A DNA stretch of 21,168 nt, from positions 1-21,168 of IMG/VR virus record IMGVR_UViG_3300006810_000496, one strand, 5' to 3'. The notes under the pieces are model-generated. The model had not been told where the DNA came from. It did not search any database and was given only the letters and a program-made list of their open reading frames with translations. The DNA comes from a virus. A program made the position numbers and the translations under genes. Position 1 is the stretch's first letter. The number at the start of each line of letters is the position of its first letter. Shown piece after piece: positions 13,797 through 20,295 of the stretch.

Positions 13797-14870
13797 ATGA
13801 CTACTCCAGTAGGTTTAGAACTAATTTGGGCACTGTCTGGCGGTGTCTCAGACCCAACTAATGCAAAATATGAGCTTGGTTGGGTAGCAGAAAAGCCAAC
13901 TTACCAGAACTTTAACTGGGTTTTACAAAACCTTGATAAGGCTAAGTTAGCCCTTGCAGAGTCAGATGTTTGGCCGTGGCAAGAGAAGATTGGATACCAG
14001 CTTGGTGCGAAAGTAATCAGGAATGGTATTATCTATCGTTGCGTAGAAGCCCACAATAGTGTTGTTAATAACAACCCACAAGACCCTGCCTTAGATAGCA
14101 CCAACTCTTATTGGGTCACAGGCGCAGTATTTAGTAAGACCAGCCTAGCTTACGACTTCTTGCAACAGGAAGATGGTGTTGCTATTAATGAAGTAAATGA
14201 TAGACCTGCTACGCCAACTTGCTTGTGGTATGGCAATGAGTTGACTCTTAACAATACCTACTCAGTTATTGCACTTAATACTTTAGATAGTAGTAAGAAG
14301 AATTGGGTATTTGGTAATGTGGATGGAGAAATGGTAGTAGTTGATGTAGGTAACACTAACTATCACCCAGACCCTACCATACCACTAAAGCCAAGTCCGA
14401 CTAATACTGCCTACAGAGTGTACCACGAAGGCTACAAACCTGCAGTGGGTGACGTGCATAATGCAGTTGAAGAAGCTCCCCTAGATGGCCAAACCTATGG
14501 TCGTAAGAATGGGCAGTGGGTTCCTGTAACTGGAGACCACATTGGCACTGCTCCTCCTCCTCCATCAACAGGTAGTGGCACTAAATGGTACAACTTAGAT
14601 GATGGTGTACTGTATGTTGATATTGATGATGGTGATAGTTCCCAATGGGTTCCAGGCAATCCGCCAAATGCACCTAATACTTATCAACAACCAGCGGTAA
14701 ACCAAGCCCAGTTGCAAGATATTACTCATGAAATTAACACAAGTGATGACAAGCGAGCTGGCTATCAAGTGTATGACACAACCACTCGTCAGCCTTTATG
14801 GGCTTATGATAATCATGATGCAAGTACTTGGCGTGATGCAAGTGGTAACATTATTTATACACCTTCTTAA
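13797..14870 (+). CDS. Tail fibre protein, baseplate-proximal
   Basis: A 357-residue protein following the gpI-like wedge. The N-terminus carries GWVAEKPTYQNFNWVLQNL, a motif common at the start of tail fibres that attach to simple baseplates. Residues about 60-105 (WPWQEKIGYQLGAKVIRNG, then IYRCVEAH) resemble the small carbohydrate-binding CBM5/12-type fold: Trp, Y-x-x-G-x-x-V, then Y-x-C. Further on there is a repeat-like DGQTYGRKNGQWVPVTG and a similar GTKWYNLDDGVLYVD stretch, seen in fibre shafts. It probably carries or anchors the two following receptor-binding proteins. ATG 13797 has GAGG upstream. Confidence 0.7.
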   Translation: MTTPVGLELIWALSGGVSDPTNAKYELGWVAEKPTYQNFNWVLQNLDKAKLALAESDVWPWQEKIGYQLGAKVIRNGIIYRCVEAHNSVVNNNPQDPALDSTNSYWVTGAVFSKTSLAYDFLQQEDGVAINEVNDRPATPTCLWYGNELTLNNTYSVIALNTLDSSKKNWVFGNVDGEMVVVDVGNTNYHPDPTIPLKPSPTNTAYRVYHEGYKPAVGDVHNAVEEAPLDGQTYGRKNGQWVPVTGDHIGTAPPPPSTGSGTKWYNLDDGVLYVDIDDGDSSQWVPGNPPNAPNTYQQPAVNQAQLQDITHEINTSDDKRAGYQVYDTTTRQPLWAYDNHDASTWRDASGNIIYTPS

Positions 14871-14882
14871 TAGGAGAAAATT

Positions 14883-15689
14883 ATGGCTATTAATTTCCCA
14901 AATAGTCCCGTACATGGTACAACTTATGAGTATCAAGGTACTACGTACAGATTTGAGCTTACAACTGGTAGTGTAGGCTATTGGAAGGTTCATTTGCCAA
15001 TTCCGTCTGGTCTAGCAACACCTACGGAAATTGATGCCGGAAGTGAACCTATCAAGTATATTACACCGGAGGCATTAGCTTTATCTAAGTATAACCGTAG
15101 CGAATCAGACTTCCAAATTTTGGTGTCAAATCCTGCTAGGGTTATTAGGACTACAGGCAGAACTTACTTAAATCCGGTTGATGACACTAATTCGCGTGAC
15201 AATGCAACTGACCCGCATACTGTCTACGGAAATACGCCAAGTCCTCATATCAGTATTGGCTCACCTATTGTATTTCATAAGGATTGTAAGATTACCAAGA
15301 TAACACTAATTGCAGAGAAAGCTGCTACTATGGCAACTAATCCGCAACAAGGTGATGGCTCTTACTTACCACATGATATATTGCTCAGAGTTGTAAAATA
15401 CGATTATGAAACATCGGGCAGCTCTTCAGCACTTATCTATATGAATGTTGATGACCCTTCGCTTGTAGCTGAATATAATGATGTATTTAGAGATGGCGAC
15501 CCACTGAATGTAGATACAGCACCAAATGAGGATAAGTATATCTTTTCTGAAACCATACCAGCTTGGAGTGGTATCAGTATAGATAATACCCGACACTGTG
15601 TTGGGGTATCTTTTGTACCTAGGTTCGAGGCACAAAATGTTAGTGCTTTGCTAAACTATTCTATATTGATTGAAGGAGTAGATTTATAA
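14883..15689 (+). CDS. Putative fibre / receptor-binding protein 1
   Basis: A 268-residue protein with AGGAGA before ATG 14883. The N-terminal ~35 residues (INFPNSPVHGTTYEYQG, then Tyr-Arg-Phe and a Trp-Lys-Val) are the short fibre-like module found at the start of phage tail fibres. GLATPTEIDAG and YITPEALALSKYN form the 'TxxEIDAGxxxxKYITPxxL' stretch typical of fibre shafts. The last ~130 residues look like a beta sandwich and resemble the end of the next protein. This suggests the tip that contacts the receptor. The TAATG overlap with the next gene points to joint production. Confidence 0.65.
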   Translation: MAINFPNSPVHGTTYEYQGTTYRFELTTGSVGYWKVHLPIPSGLATPTEIDAGSEPIKYITPEALALSKYNRSESDFQILVSNPARVIRTTGRTYLNPVDDTNSRDNATDPHTVYGNTPSPHISIGSPIVFHKDCKITKITLIAEKAATMATNPQQGDGSYLPHDILLRVVKYDYETSGSSSALIYMNVDDPSLVAEYNDVFRDGDPLNVDTAPNEDKYIFSETIPAWSGISIDNTRHCVGVSFVPRFEAQNVSALLNYSILIEGVDL

Positions 15690-17017
15690 TGAGTAACAGC
15701 CCAAATTCAAGATTGAATCCTACTTACTTTAGTGTAGACTTAGCCGACTTTGGAAGTATTGGTGTAGAAATTGGTGAAATAAAGGCTTATAACCGATCAG
15801 GTTCAGGCAGTAATAATGACCAAGAACTTATACCTATGTTTGGATATACACATGGTATGTCTCCATATACTAATAAAGACTTTTATGATTGTATGGAGCT
15901 TGTAGACATACCCGGTGTAGGTTTTGTACGAAGAATTATTATCCATGATGAATATGGTGATGTAATTCAGCCAACAGATTGGGATGATGTCTTCTGGCAG
16001 AAAATTCTAGAAGCCTATGCTACCAATGGTGAAAGCTGTAGACCCACAAGAGACAACTGTGAGTTTGATGCCGGTATATTGGAGCATTTGCCATTAGGTG
16101 AGGTTCTAACTAGACCTACTCAAGTCGGTACAAATCCTTTAGGGGATGATATTGAGTTTATGTCAGGAGGAGTAGGGTTTGGTGAAATACCAGAAACTAT
16201 AAACCTACATCTTAATCCCAACCACTTTAGTTTTTCAACCTTTACAGGTGGCGCAGAATCAATGTTACGACATAAAGTCGTACCAAGAGCTGCCATTACT
16301 GGTGGAACTTTCTACCCATCTTTCCCACTAAAACGTGGTGACGGTTCTGACTTACAATCAGGCGACTTGACGACTGCTGATGCAAGAGTAAAAGCTATCA
16401 AGCATCTAGGTTCAAATAGCGAAATTGAGTACTGGATTGAAGGCTTAGGTGTAACCAGTGGTGGTGGTGGCAATGGTGGAGGTGGTGGTACTACACATAA
16501 AGCTAGTTGGGATGAAACAGTTACAAACAGGGCAAACGTATCTGCTGTACAGGGTTACACTTACATATACAGTGAAGGTACTCAAAACTTGGTCAATGGT
16601 GCAACTACTGATAACCAAGGTATTCGTAATGGCATTCTTAATCCTTTACATACTGGTCAAGGTCAAAAGGTCAAAAGAGCTTTTGTCCAAGCAGTTGCAG
16701 GTGCAACAGGTCTCAATCAGAAAGCCGGAACAGTATTTGGTAGATTTAAGTTGTATCAAGTATGGGTAAATGGTTGGAACTTAATTGCCACATTAGACTT
16801 AGAATGCTTAGACATAAGCAAAGTAGGTATTAATAATGACCTTAGCTTTGCCACTGGGTCTGGCTTGCTAAGAGCTGAATGGGAAGATACAGATGGAATC
16901 TCACTTCCCGATAACGCACTTTATGGTGTTGTGTTTGAACCAGCAAATGCAGACAACCGATTAAATGCAATAGGTAGATTTACTCTACACTTAGAAGGAG
17001 AGAAAGACTTTGCTTAG
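15689..17017 (+). CDS. Putative fibre / receptor-binding protein 2 with Gly-rich hinge
   Basis: A 442-residue protein coupled to the preceding fibre gene by a TAATG overlap. It divides into an N-terminal domain of about 255 residues with no recognised family (four Cys residues, two within SCRPTRDNC), a flexible hinge SGGGGNGGGGG near residue 260, and a C-terminal domain of about 170 residues. The C-terminal domain resembles that of the preceding protein: a KVKRAFVQA strand, then N-Q-x-A-G and the end pattern ISLPDNALYGVVFEP with a final strand ending in LEG. A glycine hinge before a beta-sandwich tip is a common design for receptor-binding proteins. The hinge is also a low-complexity GGT repeat in DNA (about 16458-16491), a place where slippage could change the gene. 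Confidence 0.6.
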   Translation: MSNSPNSRLNPTYFSVDLADFGSIGVEIGEIKAYNRSGSGSNNDQELIPMFGYTHGMSPYTNKDFYDCMELVDIPGVGFVRRIIIHDEYGDVIQPTDWDDVFWQKILEAYATNGESCRPTRDNCEFDAGILEHLPLGEVLTRPTQVGTNPLGDDIEFMSGGVGFGEIPETINLHLNPNHFSFSTFTGGAESMLRHKVVPRAAITGGTFYPSFPLKRGDGSDLQSGDLTTADARVKAIKHLGSNSEIEYWIEGLGVTSGGGGNGGGGGTTHKASWDETVTNRANVSAVQGYTYIYSEGTQNLVNGATTDNQGIRNGILNPLHTGQGQKVKRAFVQAVAGATGLNQKAGTVFGRFKLYQVWVNGWNLIATLDLECLDISKVGINNDLSFATGSGLLRAEWEDTDGISLPDNALYGVVFEPANADNRLNAIGRFTLHLEGEKDFA

Positions 17018-17423
17018 ATATATTAAACACAATGAAGTGTCTGATCTAGTCTTAGGCTCTGCTATTGTACCGTCAGGTGAATTAGTGGAGCTTGGTAGTA
17101 TTTCAGGCATGTATGATAATGCAGCTAAGGCTCTTTATTACTATTTAGGCACAGGCCAGTTATCAGTTTATGATGACAAACAAAAGGAAGTTGTAGTTCA
17201 GGACGAAGGATTTTATCAAGAATTTATTGAAATCATTAGTAAGGGTATTACCATCGACTTTAAAGCAGCAGAAGATGACCAGTCAGCAAGGAAAGCAGCT
17301 ATTGCTTACTTAGACTGCACTGGTTGGTACATTGAACGCTTGAACGACCCAAGTTCAGGAAAAGAAGTACCAGAAGAAGTACTTACTTTACGTGCTGAGG
17401 CAAGAGATTTGCTAAACTCGTAA
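17010..17423 (+). CDS. Tail fibre assembly (Tfa-like) protein
   Basis: A 137-residue protein that overlaps the preceding gene by 8 bases. The start is TTG 17010, supported by AAGGAG 10 bases upstream; the first in-frame ATG is far inside. The C-terminus (KAAIAYLDCTGWYIERLNDP, then GKEVPEEVLTLRAEARDLL) is the common ending of Tfa-like and related fibre-chaperone proteins: Tyr-Leu-x-x-Thr-x-Trp-Tyr-x-x-Arg, then 'P-E-E-V-x-x-x-R-A-E-A-R'. Such proteins help fold the fibre tip encoded just upstream. It is the last gene of the structural module. Confidence 0.7.
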   Translation: MLRYIKHNEVSDLVLGSAIVPSGELVELGSISGMYDNAAKALYYYLGTGQLSVYDDKQKEVVVQDEGFYQEFIEIISKGITIDFKAAEDDQSARKAAIAYLDCTGWYIERLNDPSSGKEVPEEVLTLRAEARDLLNS

Positions 17424-17429
17424 GAGCTT

Positions 17430-17510
17430 ATTTTGGCCTTTTATAGCACTTTACAGATTTAAGGTAGGTTGACCTATTTTATCTGTAGAGTGCTCCATAA
17501 AGTCCAAAAT
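17430..17510 (+). other. Long imperfect hairpin after the structural operon
   Basis: Two arms of about 30 bases pair: ATTTTGG (17430-17436) with CCAAAAT (17504-17510), CTTT (17438-17441) with AAAG (17499-17502), then 14 consecutive pairs including one G-U (17445-17458 with 17481-17494), and a small top stem TAGG/CCTA (17465-17468 with 17473-17476). It begins 6 bases after the last structural gene's stop. There is no T run after it, so it is not a classic intrinsic terminator. A processing site or a barrier to 3' decay of the late transcript are options. Confidence 0.75.
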
Positions 17511-17624
17511 TTAGGCGAGACGCTTGTTTTGCCGCCTTTGAGCCGCGCCCGAACTCATCAAACCCATGCTATCCAGTAGCGATATTGGCACTAAAACGCA
17601 TATTTTGAGGTCTAAGGCGCGTTC

Positions 17625-17998
17625 AAAATAAAATAATATAATGTCAGGGATACAGCCTAAAACGCCCTGATACAGGCTAATTTTAGCTCAAAATAATGAA
17701 ATTTAGGCACTCGTTCGTCATTTGCAGTATATACGGACTACCTAGCATAGACAGACTCAACTTAGCAATAAATAGTCACTATGTTAGGCGAAACTGAACT
17801 GTAACCTAGAAAATAAAATATTATATATAGGCAGTTCTTAATCAGTAACTTGTTAGGAGTATTGTTAGTTGTTTGCAGGTTATACGGGCTTACCAGAGTC
17901 AGGTAAGTTATCTATTAAACTCAAGGAAGTTAGTTGGAAAGTTAAGCTAAGTAGAAGCTGGGCAGGCTTGGCAGAAAATAAAAAATATTATATTTGCC
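17625..17998 (+). repeat. Three copies of an AT-rich box
   Basis: The string AAAATAAAATA followed by an alternating AT run occurs at 17625-17643, 17810-17831 and, with two extra A, at 17975-17998. The second and third copies sit in the loops of possible hairpins: GAACTG/CAGTTC (17796-17837) and GGCA/TGCC (17970-17998). The first includes a perfect TATAAT (17637-17642), but no matching -35 box lies at the right distance. They could be promoter elements or easily melted DNA. Confidence 0.55.
17649..17680 (+). repeat. 12-base direct repeat, possible pseudoknot
   Basis: GATACAG then C or G then CTAA occurs at 17649-17660 and 17669-17680, one mismatch, 20 bases apart. Because of that mismatch AGCCT (17654-17658) can pair with AGGCT (17674-17678), while TCAGGG (17644-17649) can pair with CCCTGA (17665-17670). 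The two stems interleave, the topology of an H-type pseudoknot with loops of 4, 6 and 3 bases. The 3-base loop is tight for a 6-bp stem, so the stems may instead be alternatives. Confidence 0.5.
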
Positions 17999-18069
17999 TG
18001 TGGTGCTTGGCGATGTATGAGTTAAGGAGTCTCTTTGACCTTTTCCATATATCGTACAACTTAAACTAA
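17869..18069 (+). CDS. Possible small protein (66 residues), doubtful
   Basis: An open frame of 66 codons from TTG 17869 with AGGAG (17855-17859) 9 bases upstream, a good spacing. The product is basic in its first half and has a hydrophobic, Cys/Trp-containing segment (YYICLWCLAMYEL) in its second half that could be a short membrane stretch. Against it: a rare start codon, overlap with a 6-bp hairpin (17889-17907) and an AT-rich box, and location in a region full of RNA-like structure. No family is recognised. It ends 25 bases before the polymerase gene. Confidence 0.25.
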   Translation: MFAGYTGLPESGKLSIKLKEVSWKVKLSRSWAGLAENKKYYICLWCLAMYELRSLFDLFHISYNLN

Positions 18070-18094
18070 CTATTACCAACTAAGGTGAACTATT
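18057..18094 (+). promoter_or_regulatory. Leader motif before the RNA polymerase gene
   Basis: CAACTTAAACTAACTATTA (18057-18075) stands 19 bases before the polymerase ATG. Nearly the same string, lacking one A, stands 21 bases before the next gene (20257-20274). The bases after the motif are also loosely alike. This is the only clear sequence shared by the two upstream regions, so it could be a promoter or untranslated leader used in common. An AAGGTG ribosome binding site follows at 18082-18087. Confidence 0.45.
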
Positions 18095-20230
18095 ATGAGC
18101 ATTACTAACTTAATCAACAAAGCTAAAGCAAACAACAACGTAACTAAAACAACTAATGAGGAACTAACAATGAACAATGAAATCGTAACCTTCGACGAGC
18201 AACCAAACTTAGAAGTACAACCTTTAGTAGAAGCAGTCGCAACAACTGAGGAGAACAATATCAAGTTGGGCGATGTAATTAATGTAAACGCTTTATCAAG
18301 TACAGTTGCAGCAACACTGTTTCATGTACTTGAGAATGCGCAACAAGCAATTATGGCAGCTTGTGCAATTTGTGACGCAGTTGAACTTAGCGACAACTTA
18401 GGAATGCCGGAAGCGTTCTTTGGGATGATTGAAAGTGTTTTAGAAAGTTCTTCAATGAAGTCAACTTTGTCAGGCAACGGAGCTATTACTACCACTTCCC
18501 ATGAGGTAGAGGTAGACATGGATATACTAGAGGCTGCCATGCAAGAGACAGGCCTAGTCACTGACACTGGGGAGATGGGTGCTAAGCTAATCGAGATGCT
18601 AGAGCAACGTACAGAGGCATACGCTCCTATTGAGGTTGGCACTAAGTGGGAACGTCGCTTTCCATTATATGCTCCGGAGAAAGGTCAAGTTAGTCCATTG
18701 GCTATTGAGTCTATCAAGGTGCTTGAAAGTACACAGTTTACAAAGTGTAGAATAATGACACCTATTGCAAACGAAGTACAAGCTATCTTAGGTCGTGACA
18801 ATGACGACGAGGCTTATGTGTTAGATGGTTGCAACAAGATGGACGAGAACAAAGCGTATATCTCAGAGTTCAAAGCTGATAGACGTATTCGTGAGTATCA
18901 AGCATCATGTCATGGTCCAAATGGTCAAGCTAGTGATCGTTCAAGAGCTTGTCAGGAGTTAGTTGGTGTTCCAACTGATTACTGTGTAGAAACAGTTAAG
19001 AAGGCTATTAAGGCTGAGGTGATGGATATGGTGAACATACCAATGAACAAGGTTGGTAAGTTAATGTCTATTGCAGCTAAAGACCCAGTGGCTTTCATTG
19101 TTGGTGAGTTACGTAAGGCTAAGAAAGATCGTGACGCAGCTAAGCCTTGGTCATTTGTTAAAGCTGCTTTGATCTGGATTGAGTTACAGAAAGGTAACAG
19201 ACCTTACATTGGCATGGCTGTTGGCTTAGATGCTAAATGTTCAGGTCCACAGTTAGGTGCTTTGATGTCAGGTGATGCCGAAGTAGCTGCTGCTTGTGGA
19301 TTCTCAGTAGTAGAGATTGAAGATGCTTACCATAGAGCAATCCGTGAGCTTAACAAAGCAGGCTTCACAGGATTTACAATGAAGAACCGTGGCGACATTA
19401 AGAAGCCTTTCATGGGTATCTTCTATGGTCAAAGCTGGATGGCTTACACTGACTTAGCTCAGATGCGTAAAGACGAGCAAGATGTACTGATTGAGGAGTT
19501 GTATCCAAACGGTGTTGCTGATGATGAAACTGCAAAGCGTTTCCACAAAGCAATTACTAAGTCATTTGGTAAGAAGATGGTTGCAGTACGTAATCGCTTC
19601 AAGGACTTCCATAACAAGGTTGATGGTCGTATCTCTCACATGATGCCAGACGGTTCTAAGGTAATCATGAACTATAAAGTTCAACAGAACATCTTAGGTG
19701 AAGAAGTTGAGTATGATACAGCATGCCCAGACGTACAAGTTACGACTGAAAACAATACATACAAGTTCATTAAGTTGGCCTTGAATACACGTAAGGTCAA
19801 TACAAACAACTTTGTACGTAATGGCTTTGTGAATATGATTCAAGCAACAGATGCCTTGATCGCTCGATTGATCATTGTGCATTTGGGTCGCTTGGGAGCT
19901 AAGCACGTGATTTCAGTTCATGACTGTTTCCGTGTAAATGTAACTGAGATGCACTTGCTAGAACAAGCTATCAAGAACGCTTACATGGACTTATTTGGTT
20001 CACGTACTAACGTCAAGACTAAGGACTTGCCACTTGGTACTGACATCTTAGGCATGTATTTCAAAGGTGCTAACGATAGAGTACTAGCTGAGGAAGATAA
20101 GATCACTCCAATCAGCCAGTTCATGAAAGTGAGCAAAGTGGGTGAGGTTCGTAAGTTGTTGCACATCAACCGTGTAGCTGTACCTGAGCTTATCAACCAA
20201 CTTGGTACAACTTACTACTTCGCTAAGTAA
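18095..20230 (+). CDS. T7-type single-subunit RNA polymerase, N-terminally short
   Basis: A 711-residue DNA-dependent RNA polymerase. Residues aligned by eye to T7 RNAP (883): D262-R-R-I-R266 for the DxxGR motif (D421-R425), with the Gly replaced by Ile; D379 in LDAKCSG for D537 in FDGSCSG; R432-x3-K436-x7-Y444-G445 for R627, K631, Y639-G640; QATDAL near 590 for the H784 region; and H609-D610 for H811-D812. Spacing from 262 to 379 (117) matches T7 (116). The part before motif DxxGR is about 160 residues shorter, and motifs A to B are about 37 shorter. So promoter-recognition parts are reduced. Two starts are possible: ATG 18095 (AAGGTG upstream) and ATG 18170 (GAGGA). The first 25 residues are low-complexity. 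It should transcribe phage genes from its own promoters. Mostly CGN arginine codons suggest good expression. Confidence 0.92.
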   Translation: MSITNLINKAKANNNVTKTTNEELTMNNEIVTFDEQPNLEVQPLVEAVATTEENNIKLGDVINVNALSSTVAATLFHVLENAQQAIMAACAICDAVELSDNLGMPEAFFGMIESVLESSSMKSTLSGNGAITTTSHEVEVDMDILEAAMQETGLVTDTGEMGAKLIEMLEQRTEAYAPIEVGTKWERRFPLYAPEKGQVSPLAIESIKVLESTQFTKCRIMTPIANEVQAILGRDNDDEAYVLDGCNKMDENKAYISEFKADRRIREYQASCHGPNGQASDRSRACQELVGVPTDYCVETVKKAIKAEVMDMVNIPMNKVGKLMSIAAKDPVAFIVGELRKAKKDRDAAKPWSFVKAALIWIELQKGNRPYIGMAVGLDAKCSGPQLGALMSGDAEVAAACGFSVVEIEDAYHRAIRELNKAGFTGFTMKNRGDIKKPFMGIFYGQSWMAYTDLAQMRKDEQDVLIEELYPNGVADDETAKRFHKAITKSFGKKMVAVRNRFKDFHNKVDGRISHMMPDGSKVIMNYKVQQNILGEEVEYDTACPDVQVTTENNTYKFIKLALNTRKVNTNNFVRNGFVNMIQATDALIARLIIVHLGRLGAKHVISVHDCFRVNVTEMHLLEQAIKNAYMDLFGSRTNVKTKDLPLGTDILGMYFKGANDRVLAEEDKITPISQFMKVSKVGEVRKLLHINRVAVPELINQLGTTYYFAK

Positions 20231-20256
20231 GACAAATGGCTGGCATCCATAACTGC

Positions 20257-20295
20257 CAACTTAACTAACTATTAATACTATAAGAGAATAAGACT
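20257..20295 (+). promoter_or_regulatory. Leader motif before the downstream gene
   Basis: CAACTTAACTAACTATTA (20257-20274) repeats the motif before the polymerase gene with one base fewer. It continues into ATACTATAAGAGAA (20274-20287), which loosely recalls the CACTATAGGGAGA end of the T7 promoter. The likeness to T7 is weak and may be chance; the match between the two leaders of this phage is the stronger observation. The only ribosome binding site candidate is AAGAGA at 20280-20285. Confidence 0.4.

Larger units (their letters stand above)
17424..18094 (+). other. Structured region between the late genes and the RNA polymerase gene
   Basis: 671 bases without a convincing gene. By eye the stretch holds a chain of stem-loops: a long imperfect one (17430-17510); AGGCG/CGCCT (17513-17537); TCAGGG/CCCTGA (17644-17670), interleaved with AGCCT/AGGCT (17654-17678); a 10+4 bp stem (17741-17788); GAACTG/CAGTTC with inner CCTA/TAGG (17796-17837); and CTTACC/GGTAAG (17889-17907). 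Three AT-rich boxes lie among them. Possible roles are transcript processing, promoters for the phage polymerase, a small RNA, or a replication start. Nothing in the sequence decides between these. Confidence 0.6.

Noticed and set aside
16458-16769. Overlapping + strand frame of 103 codons inside the second receptor-binding gene
   Set aside because: It begins in the GGT repeat, has Val/Gln-rich low-complexity content and no ribosome binding site.
17605-17643. Host sigma-70 promoter with perfect TATAAT at 17637-17642
   Set aside because: The nearest TTGAGG is 26 bases upstream, too far, and nothing suitable lies at 16-18 bases.
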